In this document: piece by piece, positions 7,930 to 14,886 of the stretch
Numbering within the stretch: position 1 is the first letter of the stretch
Layout of the letters: every line of letters starts with the position of its first letter
NCBI GenBank assembly: GCA_030018505.1
Contig: JASEHO010000015.1
Coordinates: 1 to 17,729, forward strand
DNA length: 17,729 bases
Source of the DNA: a bacterium
GTDB lineage: Bacteria > UBA9089 > UBA9088 > JAGUXG01
Direction of reading: 5' to 3'
The notes under the pieces: model-generated
The model's input: only the letters and a program-made list of their open reading frames with translations
Databases searched by the model: none
Told to the model about the DNA's origin: nothing
Translations under genes and position numbers: made by a program

Positions 7930-8708
7930 AAAGATTCTCCCTCAGAATTCAGATGCCCAAGAATTACATGCTGATAATAGTAGTATCCTTCCCAGGTTCC
8001 CAGATCGCAGGGGATGCCCTCAAGGATCGTTCCATATAACGGGAAGCTATTCTTCTTAAGTGCCTGAAATGTTTTCAAAAGATCTACCTCGCCGGTCTTA
8101 TTATTGATGTACTCTTTTGTCATATATTCAAGTGCTTCAGGCAAATACAAGGTCCTGCCAAATCCCCTAATCGGTGAGGTCTTATCAGTCGAGATGTCTT
8201 CGATAACGCATAAATCTTGCACAATCTTTTTGTATTTAAACGATCTGGAACCTTTGAAAAAGTCCGCCTCGTTGTCTGGGATCTCTACAATAAAATTCCA
8301 TATCCCCTCAGCATGCCTACACGCATCCAGCAGTTGTCTGGTAGCTGGCACTTTTGACAGAAGTATCTGGTCTGTGATAGCCATAATAAACGGCATCCCG
8401 CTGATAAAATCTTTGGCGCATCTTAAGGCATCTCCCAAGCCAAGAGGTTCTTTTTGATAGACAAAATACAGATCAACTTTATTATAGAATTTCTTTCTCC
8501 AAATGAGACATTCTTTAATAATCTCTTTACCTTCCCTGATAACAACACATATTCTCCTTATCCCTGAGGCGACAAGTTCTCTTATAGTATATTCAATTAG
8601 AGCAGAATTTCCCAGGGGAAACATCTCCTTTGGGACGGCCGCTGTTAGTGGTCTCATTCTCAATCCCTTGCCGGCAGCGGGAATTACAGCGGTCTCAATC
8701 TCAATCAT
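7926..8708 (-). CDS. Sugar-1-phosphate nucleotidyltransferase (GalU/RmlA-like)
   Basis: This enzyme should form an NDP-sugar from a sugar 1-phosphate and an NTP, supplying the activated sugar to the dehydratase. The N-terminal signature AVIPAAGKGLRMRPLTAAVPKEMFPL (7-32) has the GxGxR-type nucleotide loop and the conserved Lys in PKEM. EPLGLGDALRCAKDFI follows, then an Asp at 113 in MAITDQIL where the metal-binding Asp is expected. The end has CDLGTWEGYYYYQ, matching the usual DxGTxxxY segment. At 260 residues it is slightly short but complete. Base and sugar specificity (dTTP or UTP, glucose or another sugar) is not clear. It starts 9 bp after the radical SAM gene, with AGAGGT just upstream of the ATG. 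Confidence 0.88.
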   Translation of the reverse strand: MIEIETAVIPAAGKGLRMRPLTAAVPKEMFPLGNSALIEYTIRELVASGIRRICVVIREGKEIIKECLIWRKKFYNKVDLYFVYQKEPLGLGDALRCAKDFISGMPFIMAITDQILLSKVPATRQLLDACRHAEGIWNFIVEIPDNEADFFKGSRSFKYKKIVQDLCVIEDISTDKTSPIRGFGRTLYLPEALEYMTKEYINNKTGEVDLLKTFQALKKNSFPLYGTILEGIPCDLGTWEGYYYYQHVILGHLNSEGESL

Positions 8709-8717
8709 ACCTCTATC

Positions 8718-9701
8718 TCATTTCCTGAGTTTTTCTATCCTCTTCTCGTCTGCTTTTTCAAGGATTTTCCAATAATTGTGCTTCCATGAACGGTACTGCC
8801 AATCAGGGCACTGAGCGCAAATAGAGATTTCATCTCCGTGGCCTGAGAGATGTTTTTCGCGAAAATATGTAAATTCAGGGCCGTGCCAGATATCTTTGAT
8901 TGACTTTTGCATAATATTGGCAAATTTCTCATTAAATGCGATATCTTCTCCACACAGGGTAACATCACCCTTTGAATCTATATTGAGCCGCTCAAAAAGC
9001 CATGGACAAGGAATACGGTCCTTTGGGGGCAGGTAAGGCGTAGGGTCTGAGGATTTATCCTCACAGTAACCCCAAGTCAAGTATTTTCTTATTTGCACCT
9101 CGTCTACAACCTTTGCCCAATAATTTTCTGCGACTTTTACATCCACACCTTTTTGATTTATTACACTTAAAATAATCTTGGTGTTAGTTTTGAGTTGATT
9201 GCGAATATCAACGGCCAGTTCCACATTTCGATTCAGCTTCTTCCAGTCTAAACCAGGTCTAACACAATTGTATGTTTGCTCATCGCACGCATCAGCGCTG
9301 AATTCGATTGCATCCACATCAGCTTCAATAATTGCCTTTAAGTTTTCAGGAGTGAATTTTGAACCATTTGTGATCAATCCAATCTTTGCTCCTTTTCTCT
9401 TAGCATAAATCATAAGTTCAACAGCTTGAGGATGAAGCATTGGCTCACCTCCACCAGAAAGTCTCAATAATGAACCATAATTTCCACACTCATCAGCAAT
9501 TCGTTTAAAGATATACTCTGGCATAATCAGGGCATCTTTGTATTGAGAGCGAATTTCAGAATTATTATAAGGACAATTAGGACATTTGGCATTGCAGATA
9601 TAGACAAAAGAAAGCACACACATCATAGGGAATTTTTGAGCCTCTGGTCTGATGCCGTAAGAGTTTTGAATGTGTTCAATAGTCTTCTTTTTATCAGTCA
9701 T
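8718..9701 (-). CDS. Radical SAM protein with SPASM domain (second copy)
   Basis: The radical SAM cluster motif is CNAKCPNC (C36, C40, C43 from the chosen start). A (beta/alpha)-type body follows with LRLSGGGEPMLHP, the usual GGEP element, and GLITNGSKFT. The C-terminal SPASM-type Cys set is seen as CPWLFERLNIDSKGDVTLC and CAQCPDWQY. These should bind an auxiliary Fe-S cluster. The ATG at 9701 has GAGGGG four bases upstream and overlaps the formyltransferase by 8 bp. An ATG seven codons earlier (9722) has no such site. It is a paralogue of the protein at 12427-13338. The substrate is unknown. A radical oxidation, epimerisation or dehydration of a sugar or amino acid part of the glycan would fit the context. 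Confidence 0.9.
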   Translation of the reverse strand: MTDKKKTIEHIQNSYGIRPEAQKFPMMCVLSFVYICNAKCPNCPYNNSEIRSQYKDALIMPEYIFKRIADECGNYGSLLRLSGGGEPMLHPQAVELMIYAKRKGAKIGLITNGSKFTPENLKAIIEADVDAIEFSADACDEQTYNCVRPGLDWKKLNRNVELAVDIRNQLKTNTKIILSVINQKGVDVKVAENYWAKVVDEVQIRKYLTWGYCEDKSSDPTPYLPPKDRIPCPWLFERLNIDSKGDVTLCGEDIAFNEKFANIMQKSIKDIWHGPEFTYFREKHLSGHGDEISICAQCPDWQYRSWKHNYWKILEKADEKRIEKLRK

Positions 9702-10563
9702 TATTCCCCTCTTTCGCAACATGAAACTTTACCGTTCCTTCTAAGGTTTTAAGAACAAGTTTCCCCTTTTCAGTTTTGCACATCTTCTCAGGGTTTTTTA
9801 ACATAGCTACACTTTTAACAATATATTTTTCACCTTTGTAATTTAGGTATGCCCCTGGATAAGGAGTCATTGCCCTTATTTTATTAACGGTCTCTTTGAA
9901 TGGCATGTTAAGGATAATTCTGGCGTCCTTTAAGGTACGTTTTGGATAATAAGCCGCTTGGGATTCATTCTGCAATGGGAACATTTTCTTGTCCTTTGAT
10001 AGAATTAAAGATAAGGCGTTGCTTAATACCTTCTCTGAAAGCTCTGCAAGTTTAAATCTTAAAGAGCCATCAGTATCTGATGGTTCGATTTTTAATTTAG
10101 CCTGGGCAATAATTCTTCCAGAATCTACTTTTTCATCTTCAATAAAATGAACGGTTACACCTGTTTCTTCTTCTCCGTTCATCAGTACCCAGACAGTAGG
10201 AGTTGCCCCTCTATATTTTGGTAGTAGAGATGGATGAACATTTATGACACCAAGTTTTGGTATTGAGATAATAGGCTCGGGTATTATCTGGGAAAAGCTA
10301 CTAACTACAATCAGGTCAGGAGAAAGCGTCTTAATGAGTTGATAAGTCTTTTCTTTTTTAAGTCCTAAACCCTCGTAAGCACTTATTCCGTTTTTTACTA
10401 CAGTATCATATAATTTCTCACACTCATAATATGGAAAAGGGGTATCCTCTCTTTCAGAGGTAAAGACTCCAATGACCTCAACAGAAGCTTGTCTTGTTAA
10501 AACTTTTAAGGCACTATTACCAAACCCAGTCATTGCAAACAACAACGCTTTTCTCTTACCCAA
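9694..10563 (-). CDS. Formyltransferase, Fmt/ArnA-like (probable sugar N-formyltransferase)
   Basis: This enzyme should move a formyl group from 10-formyltetrahydrofolate to an amine. The catalytic triad of the family is visible: N108 and H110 in GVINVHPSLLPKYRGATPTVW, and D147 in EKVDSGRIIAQ. A C-terminal Fmt-like domain runs from about 205 to 289 (KIRAMTPYPGAYL). The start is TTG at 10563, with GGGAG well placed upstream. The next ATG, ten codons in, would remove the first beta strand. It overlaps the AsnB stop by 8 bp. At 289 residues it is somewhat short for Fmt. Its place among sugar nucleotide genes favours a sugar N-formyltransferase (VioF/ArnA-type) over the housekeeping methionyl-tRNA enzyme. 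Confidence 0.88.
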   Translation of the reverse strand: MGKRKALLFAMTGFGNSALKVLTRQASVEVIGVFTSEREDTPFPYYECEKLYDTVVKNGISAYEGLGLKKEKTYQLIKTLSPDLIVVSSFSQIIPEPIISIPKLGVINVHPSLLPKYRGATPTVWVLMNGEEETGVTVHFIEDEKVDSGRIIAQAKLKIEPSDTDGSLRFKLAELSEKVLSNALSLILSKDKKMFPLQNESQAAYYPKRTLKDARIILNMPFKETVNKIRAMTPYPGAYLNYKGEKYIVKSVAMLKNPEKMCKTEKGKLVLKTLEGTVKFHVAKEGNND

Positions 10564-12418
10564 AATATTTCTCCCACCATATCTGAAACATCATTAGATT
10601 CCAGACCTTACCTGCATTACTCTTGTTTCCGGCATAGTAACCTTGTAAGATATTCTTTGCCACATCTGTATTGAGCAGATTATGCCTTTTTAATCTCTTC
10701 TCTGAAAGCACATCCATGCTGTAATCTTTAAGCCTTTCTACCATCCAATCAAAAATGGGCAGGACAAAACCCTCCTTTGGTCTTTTAGTAATACCTTCTG
10801 GCAGCAGAGGTTCTACTGTCCTTTTTAAGATGTCTTTCACATTACCGTTTCTGATTTTTATATTCCCAGGGAGAGTGGCAATAAATTCGACAAGTCTATA
10901 ATCAATAAATGGGGAGCGTATCTCCACTGAATGCGCCATTGATAAAAAATCTGCAAAGGCAAGCATCTGGTCAGGCAACTGCGTATTCCATTCCATTTCA
11001 AGTATCCTGTTGAGTGGGTCTTTTGAAGTTAATGCCTTGAAATTCTTTTTTAAAAGATTAAATGAATTTGCCTTGTTAAGCCTGCTTTTAAAATCCTCGG
11101 ATAATAGACTATCTTTTTCTTCATCTGAAAATAGGCAGAGATGATAACGCCATTTAACTTCGTCGCCTTCTGATTTTTTGAATAAATCCTCTAAAAATGT
11201 AATATCGCAGGGCTTAAAAAGATCTTTCTCACCTTCTGTCAATGTATTTGACCTTACCTTATCATAAAGCTTACTGAAATGATACATAGGCTGCGCCACC
11301 CTGTGAGAAAGGTAACTACCGAAGAGTTCATCAGCGGCATCGCCGGATAAAGCAACCTTGACATGTTTTGCTATAAGTCTTGTCAGAAAGTAGGTAGAGA
11401 TTGTCCCGGAAAATGGCTGATCAAATGCCTCAATAACATTTTCTATATCATCAACCAATTCCCGATAAGACATTATGTATTCATAATGATCTGTCTTGTA
11501 TACTTGAGAAACCTTTCGGGCATAATATAAATCTGCTTCTTTATTTTGCAGTTCATCTTCGTATCCCAATGAAAAGGTCTTAATAGGCTTATCTGAAAAC
11601 CTTGTCATTAATGCTACAATAGCACTTGAATCAACACCGCCGCTAAGATATGCTCCAAAAGGAACATCACTTCTCATTCGAAGTCTTGTCGCATCTTCCA
11701 GCAACGCCATTATCTTTTCTTTTATATCCAGTTCGTCATAATTTTCGTTTTCCTGAAATCGAACCTTCCACCATCTCTCTTTTGATACCTTGCCCGTTGA
11801 AAAGGTTACTATCTCCCCAGGCAAAAGGGAATAAATCTCCTTAAAGGCAGTCAATGGAGCAGGAATATTTTTAAAGGTGAAGTAGTGATAAACAGCTTCA
11901 TAATTAATATCACGATGATAATCAGGATAGCAAAGAATCGCCTTTATCTCTGAGCCAAAAATTATGGAATTGTTTACGATTGTGTAAAAAAGAGGTTTTA
12001 CCCCCATTCGGTCTCTTATTAACAGGAGTTTATCCTCATCTTTATCCCAAAGAGCTATAGCAAACATGCCATTTAACTTATGGAGAAAGTCACGGCCGTA
12101 TTCTTCATAGAGATGAACGATAATTTCAGTATCGGAATGGTCAGTATAAAACCGGTGCCCTTTTCCTTCTAATTCTTTTCTTAACTCATAAAAGTTATAA
12201 ATTTCGCCATTAAATATGGTCCAAATACTTTTGTCTTCATTATGGATAGGTTGATGACCGGTTTCTACATCGATAATGCTTAATCTTCTGATGCCAAGAT
12301 TTACCTTCCCATCAGAGTAGAAACCATCTTCATCAGGGCCACGATGAAAGATGGAATCTGCCATCTTTCTGAGGACAACTTCATTTGCTTTACCACTAAA
12401 TCCACAGACTCCACACAT
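10556..12418 (-). CDS. asnB: AsnB-type glutamine-dependent amidotransferase
   Basis: The protein has a class II glutaminase domain followed by an adenylating synthetase domain. The start at 12418 gives MCGVCGF, placing the catalytic nucleophile at Cys2 as the family requires. Six extra codons are open upstream but would bury it. Glutaminase residues include R45, N70-G71-E72 (FNGEIYNF) and D96 (HSDTEI). The ATP-pyrophosphatase loop is SGGVDS (259-264) in FGAYLSGGVDSSAIVALM. At 620 residues it is full length. The general family reaction makes asparagine from aspartate, glutamine and ATP. Many copies in glycan loci are thought to amidate a sugar carboxyl or another acid. Which applies here is open. 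It starts 8 bp after the first radical SAM gene. Confidence 0.92.
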   Translation of the reverse strand: MCGVCGFSGKANEVVLRKMADSIFHRGPDEDGFYSDGKVNLGIRRLSIIDVETGHQPIHNEDKSIWTIFNGEIYNFYELRKELEGKGHRFYTDHSDTEIIVHLYEEYGRDFLHKLNGMFAIALWDKDEDKLLLIRDRMGVKPLFYTIVNNSIIFGSEIKAILCYPDYHRDINYEAVYHYFTFKNIPAPLTAFKEIYSLLPGEIVTFSTGKVSKERWWKVRFQENENYDELDIKEKIMALLEDATRLRMRSDVPFGAYLSGGVDSSAIVALMTRFSDKPIKTFSLGYEDELQNKEADLYYARKVSQVYKTDHYEYIMSYRELVDDIENVIEAFDQPFSGTISTYFLTRLIAKHVKVALSGDAADELFGSYLSHRVAQPMYHFSKLYDKVRSNTLTEGEKDLFKPCDITFLEDLFKKSEGDEVKWRYHLCLFSDEEKDSLLSEDFKSRLNKANSFNLLKKNFKALTSKDPLNRILEMEWNTQLPDQMLAFADFLSMAHSVEIRSPFIDYRLVEFIATLPGNIKIRNGNVKDILKRTVEPLLPEGITKRPKEGFVLPIFDWMVERLKDYSMDVLSEKRLKRHNLLNTDVAKNILQGYYAGNKSNAGKVWNLMMFQIWWEKYFG

Positions 12419-12426
12419 TAATTCTT

Positions 12427-13338
12427 TTAACAGCAAAAATCAGCCTTTGCATGTTGCCAGTCAGTGCAATCCCTGCAAAAAGCAGGTAATTCATTCCATC
12501 TAGCCTGGATTTGTAATTCTCTCATCTTTTTTAGCTCTCCAAGCCATACTTCTTGAATAGAAAATTTAGATATGTCTCCCATTACAACCTTTGCATCAAG
12601 GTCTACAGCACATAAAACCACTCTTCCATCCCAACATATATTCATAGAGCGCATAAGCCAATAGCAAGGATAACGGGATATATTATCTCTTATCTTCCAA
12701 GGAGAAATTGCTCCTGCCCAGGTTACTTTTGGTCTTATTTTAACGTTAGCTCCTCGTTGTAGCCAGAAATTCTTAAAATCCCCTACTTCTGCTTCATTCT
12801 CTTCCATCACTACATACTGGACATAAACTTCTGGCTTCTTTGCTTTTAGCTTTTCTTTCAATTCTATTAATCTTTCCACATTTCTAACTACTCGATTAAA
12901 ATTTCCTCTCACCCGCAACTTTTTATAAGTCTCTTCTTTGAAAGCATCTATACCAATATATATAGCATCAAGTCCAACTTCTATCAGTTTTAAGGATGCC
13001 CTCTCATCCATTAAGTTGCCATTTGTATTAAGTACAACATCTGTTAAACCTTTCTCTTTAGCATAAGAAAGGTAAGGATAGAGTTTATCTCTTATAGTAA
13101 AAGGATCTCCAAAAAATACTGCCCAAAGACGGACATTGAGGTCAACTTGAGCTATCTCATCTATTAACTTCTGGTAGAGACCCATATCCATAACACCCTT
13201 CTTTCTTGTCATTTGTTTATACACACACATAGAACACCGCAGATTGCAATAAGCAGTGGTGTCGATCAAGATTACTTTAGGAAAATCTCCTGAGTCTTTC
13301 ACCCTTTCTTTTTGAGAAAATAAATGGTTTTCTTTCAT
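12427..13338 (-). CDS. Radical SAM protein with SPASM domain (first copy)
   Basis: This 303-residue protein has the radical SAM motif CNLRCSMC (C31, C35, C38). After it come the FFGDPF element in the place of GGEP and VVLNTNGNLMD. The C-terminal SPASM-type cysteines are in CYWLMRSMNICWDGRVVLC and CRDC (C288, C291), and it ends in a Cys-Cys pair. Spacing and wording (C-x-W-L, then N-I, then LC and CxxC-xDWQ) match the second copy at 8718-9701, so the two are paralogues in one operon. Its ATG overlaps the preceding glycosyltransferase stop (ATGA). The substrate is unknown, and its context suggests modification of the glycan or a precursor. It is not a peptide-maturase setting, since no small precursor peptide is nearby. 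Confidence 0.9.
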   Translation of the reverse strand: MKENHLFSQKERVKDSGDFPKVILIDTTAYCNLRCSMCVYKQMTRKKGVMDMGLYQKLIDEIAQVDLNVRLWAVFFGDPFTIRDKLYPYLSYAKEKGLTDVVLNTNGNLMDERASLKLIEVGLDAIYIGIDAFKEETYKKLRVRGNFNRVVRNVERLIELKEKLKAKKPEVYVQYVVMEENEAEVGDFKNFWLQRGANVKIRPKVTWAGAISPWKIRDNISRYPCYWLMRSMNICWDGRVVLCAVDLDAKVVMGDISKFSIQEVWLGELKKMRELQIQARWNELPAFCRDCTDWQHAKADFCC

Positions 13339-14555
13339 CTTTGGCTTAATACCTCTTTATACAGCTCCAAATATTTCTCAATAGCCTTTTCCCAAGAACA
13401 ATATTTCCTGATCCACTCCAGAGAATTTTTTCCAATCCTATCTCTTTTTTCTTCATCTTTAGCAAGTTCACAGAGATGATTAAAAATCTCATCTTCGGTT
13501 CTAATATTTATAATTGGTGGCATATCAGGATAAAAGAAGCCATCAGGAGCTGATGTTACATAAGAGAAGACAGGGACACCACATGCCATCGGTTCAATGG
13601 CTGATAAAGCAAGCACTCCTATCTCAAACTGGTCAAAAACTATATCCGCCATATTATAATACCATACCAATTTTCTCTTCTCCATAGGTTTTTTCCAAAC
13701 CACATAGTTTGTTATCCCTAATTCATCAATCAACCTTTTGCTCTCCTCAACATCCCAGCCTTTCTCTATTACTATCAGTTTAACTCTTTTATTGGTAACT
13801 TTAAGAAACTTAGCAAATCCTCTAAATAATTTATCATTTCCTTTACAATCAGTAAAAGATTCCTTTTTTCTTTCATCTGTCCATACCTGTCTTGTGGCTT
13901 GGAAGAAGATCAAGTCACAGTTTAATTCCTTCTTTAATCTTTCTCTCTCTTCTTTCTTTTGTTCATCCTCCATCGGCCCAAATAGCTCTGTATCTAATAC
14001 ATGGGGTAAGAATCTCAACCTCTTGAGCCCCAATCTCTCAGCCGTTCCAATCTGGTAAGGAGTAAGAACAACTATCTTTGCCCTTTTAACCCCTCTTCTC
14101 ATTAGATGTTTTATAAGGAAATATTTTATCTTCTTTTTATTGGTTAAGTCAAGAACATCTTTAGGGTTTCCAGTCCAGCCATAAAAGGGTAGCTGATCTA
14201 AGTCGGAGCCTAAGCTGATAAAGATAAAAGGCACATTTGCCCATTGGATGCAGATAGGAGCAAGGCCTGCACAGACTACAAGGTCATAGTTCCTTAAAAA
14301 TTTAATTATCGCCAACTCTTTTTTCAGAGATTTCAAGGGATTTTCAAAGGGATGAAGCGGAAACTCCATCTTTTTAATCCAGGAAGGATAATCTGATGAA
14401 TCTTTGACAGATGAATCATGCCAAGAAGGATGGTCTGCTAACTCCATATTAGAGGCGAGCAACATATCTGCCTCTACTCCCTTCTTTCGCAAAAATTTGG
14501 TTAACAGATAAAAATAGTTTGCTATATTATATAAATCAACCAATAAAATCTTCAT
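13335..14555 (-). CDS. Glycosyltransferase, GT4 / group 1-like, divergent
   Basis: This is the first gene of the operon. It has 406 residues with a GT-B layout: an N-terminal MKILLVDLYNIANYFYLL strand-helix, an FISLGSDLD segment (112-120), and a hinge around VVLTPYQIGTAERLG. The C-terminal donor domain has FFQATRQVW, WDVEESKRLIDELGI and IEPMACGVPVFSY. The usual E-x7-E pair is altered. E321 is present, but the position of the first Glu is Gly313, with Glu311 two residues earlier. It should be cytoplasmic and membrane-associated like other GT4 enzymes. Two TATAAT boxes lie immediately upstream and there is no Shine-Dalgarno sequence. Donor and acceptor are unknown. Confidence 0.88.
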   Translation of the reverse strand: MKILLVDLYNIANYFYLLTKFLRKKGVEADMLLASNMELADHPSWHDSSVKDSSDYPSWIKKMEFPLHPFENPLKSLKKELAIIKFLRNYDLVVCAGLAPICIQWANVPFIFISLGSDLDQLPFYGWTGNPKDVLDLTNKKKIKYFLIKHLMRRGVKRAKIVVLTPYQIGTAERLGLKRLRFLPHVLDTELFGPMEDEQKKEERERLKKELNCDLIFFQATRQVWTDERKKESFTDCKGNDKLFRGFAKFLKVTNKRVKLIVIEKGWDVEESKRLIDELGITNYVVWKKPMEKRKLVWYYNMADIVFDQFEIGVLALSAIEPMACGVPVFSYVTSAPDGFFYPDMPPIINIRTEDEIFNHLCELAKDEEKRDRIGKNSLEWIRKYCSWEKAIEKYLELYKEVLSQR

Positions 14556-14590
14556 TTTTAAAAATTATACCACAATTTTAAAAATTATAC
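14551..14590. repeat. Tandem 20-bp repeat (two units) over the start of the glycan operon
   Basis: Two adjacent 20-bp units, 14551-14570 and 14571-14590, share a TTTTAAAAATTATAC core. Each unit carries a minus-strand TATAAT (14564-14569 and 14584-14589). The first unit includes the ATG of the first glycosyltransferase. This looks like a duplicated -10 region. Confidence 0.75.
14564..14572 (-). promoter_or_regulatory. Extended -10 promoter candidate for the glycan operon
   Basis: On the minus strand this reads TGGTATAAT, an extended -10 (TGnTATAAT). It ends about 9 bases before the ATG of the first glycosyltransferase, so the transcript would have almost no leader. No good -35 hexamer stands 16-18 bp upstream. 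A second TATAAT at 14584-14589 would give a leader of about 20 nt, but it also lacks a -35. There is no Shine-Dalgarno sequence in front of the ATG under either model. Confidence 0.5.
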
Positions 14591-14777
14591 TATACCCAAA
14601 TAAATCAGCCTTTCTAAATAAACTATTCCCAATAAGACAGAAAATTTTCCTCTCAAATAACGAATTTAACTCTTAAGTTTAAGTTTGGAGCATAAAGGGG
14701 GAGAAATATCAAGCGAATTTTGGAGTTATGTTAATTCTTTTTCGCCCTGTATTGCTTGGAAGTTCTTTTGTTTTTCT

Positions 14778-14876
14778 TTAGTTAAAAACTGCTTCACATT
14801 TATTATATCGGCTTTATTTGAAAAATACTTAAATGTTTTTTTTAAAAAATTTGGAAATCTGTTGCTTTTGGGTATA
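14778..14876 (+). repeat. Right copy of 100-bp direct repeat bracketing the glycan operon
   Basis: This 99-bp segment is the partner of 162-261, in the same orientation. It differs only in the T8 A6 tract (T7 A8 in the left copy). It ends 10 bases before the ATG of the UPF0280 gene and supplies most of that gene's promoter-like sequence. Left of 14778 the two copies still share scattered matches (for example GTT.TTC.TTAG), then diverge. Confidence 0.93.
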
Positions 14877-14878
14877 GT
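14851..14878 (+). promoter_or_regulatory. Promoter candidate for the UPF0280 gene
   Basis: TTGGAA (14851-14856), a 16-bp spacer and TATAGT (14873-14878) form a sigma-70-like pair. The ATG follows 8 bases after the -10, so the transcript would be leaderless or nearly so. No Shine-Dalgarno sequence precedes this gene, which fits. The -35 and spacer lie inside the 100-bp repeat. Confidence 0.5.
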
Positions 14879-14886
14879 TACCAATT

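Larger units (their letters stand above)
14726..14884 (-). pseudogene. Open frame through the right repeat copy, likely a gene remnant
   Basis: A 52-codon frame begins at a TTG (14884-14882) and ends at TAA (14726). It reads LVTIPKSNRFPNFLKK, then KADIINVKQFLT, then a Lys/Gln/Glu-rich tail. About the first 35 residues are encoded by the 100-bp repeat. At the left repeat the same frame is broken by a one-base length change in the T/A tract. Past the repeat it continues open, with a diverged tail of similar character (TNEQ against TKEK). I do not recognise the family. No ribosome binding site is visible. A fragment of a transposase or other repeated gene is possible but unproven. It may also be a chance open frame in AT-rich DNA. 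Confidence 0.3.
14556..14886. other. 331-bp divergent intergenic region between glycan operon and UPF0280 gene
   Basis: This region separates the two divergent transcription units. From left to right it holds the duplicated TATAAT region, then about 180 bases of AT-rich DNA with no gene I can support, then the right copy of the 100-bp repeat. The middle part includes a short AAGTTT tandem near 14677. The 12-mer TTTGGGTATAGT occurs twice in inverted orientation, at 14589-14600 (minus) and 14867-14878 (plus). Each copy lies just ahead of a gene start. Confidence 0.7.

Noticed and set aside
8104..8457. 117-codon plus-strand open frame inside the nucleotidyltransferase gene
   Set aside because: It is antisense to a clear GalU/RmlA-like gene, with Ser/Ile/Leu-rich composition and no recognisable motif.
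9694..10563. Housekeeping methionyl-tRNA formyltransferase
   Set aside because: The catalytic residues would allow it, but there is no def or other translation gene nearby and the operon is for sugar nucleotides. It is kept as an alternative only.
12427..13338. Peptide-modifying radical SAM (RiPP) system with the second SPASM protein
   Set aside because: No small precursor gene, leader-binding domain or peptidase/exporter pair is visible. The neighbours are glycan genes.
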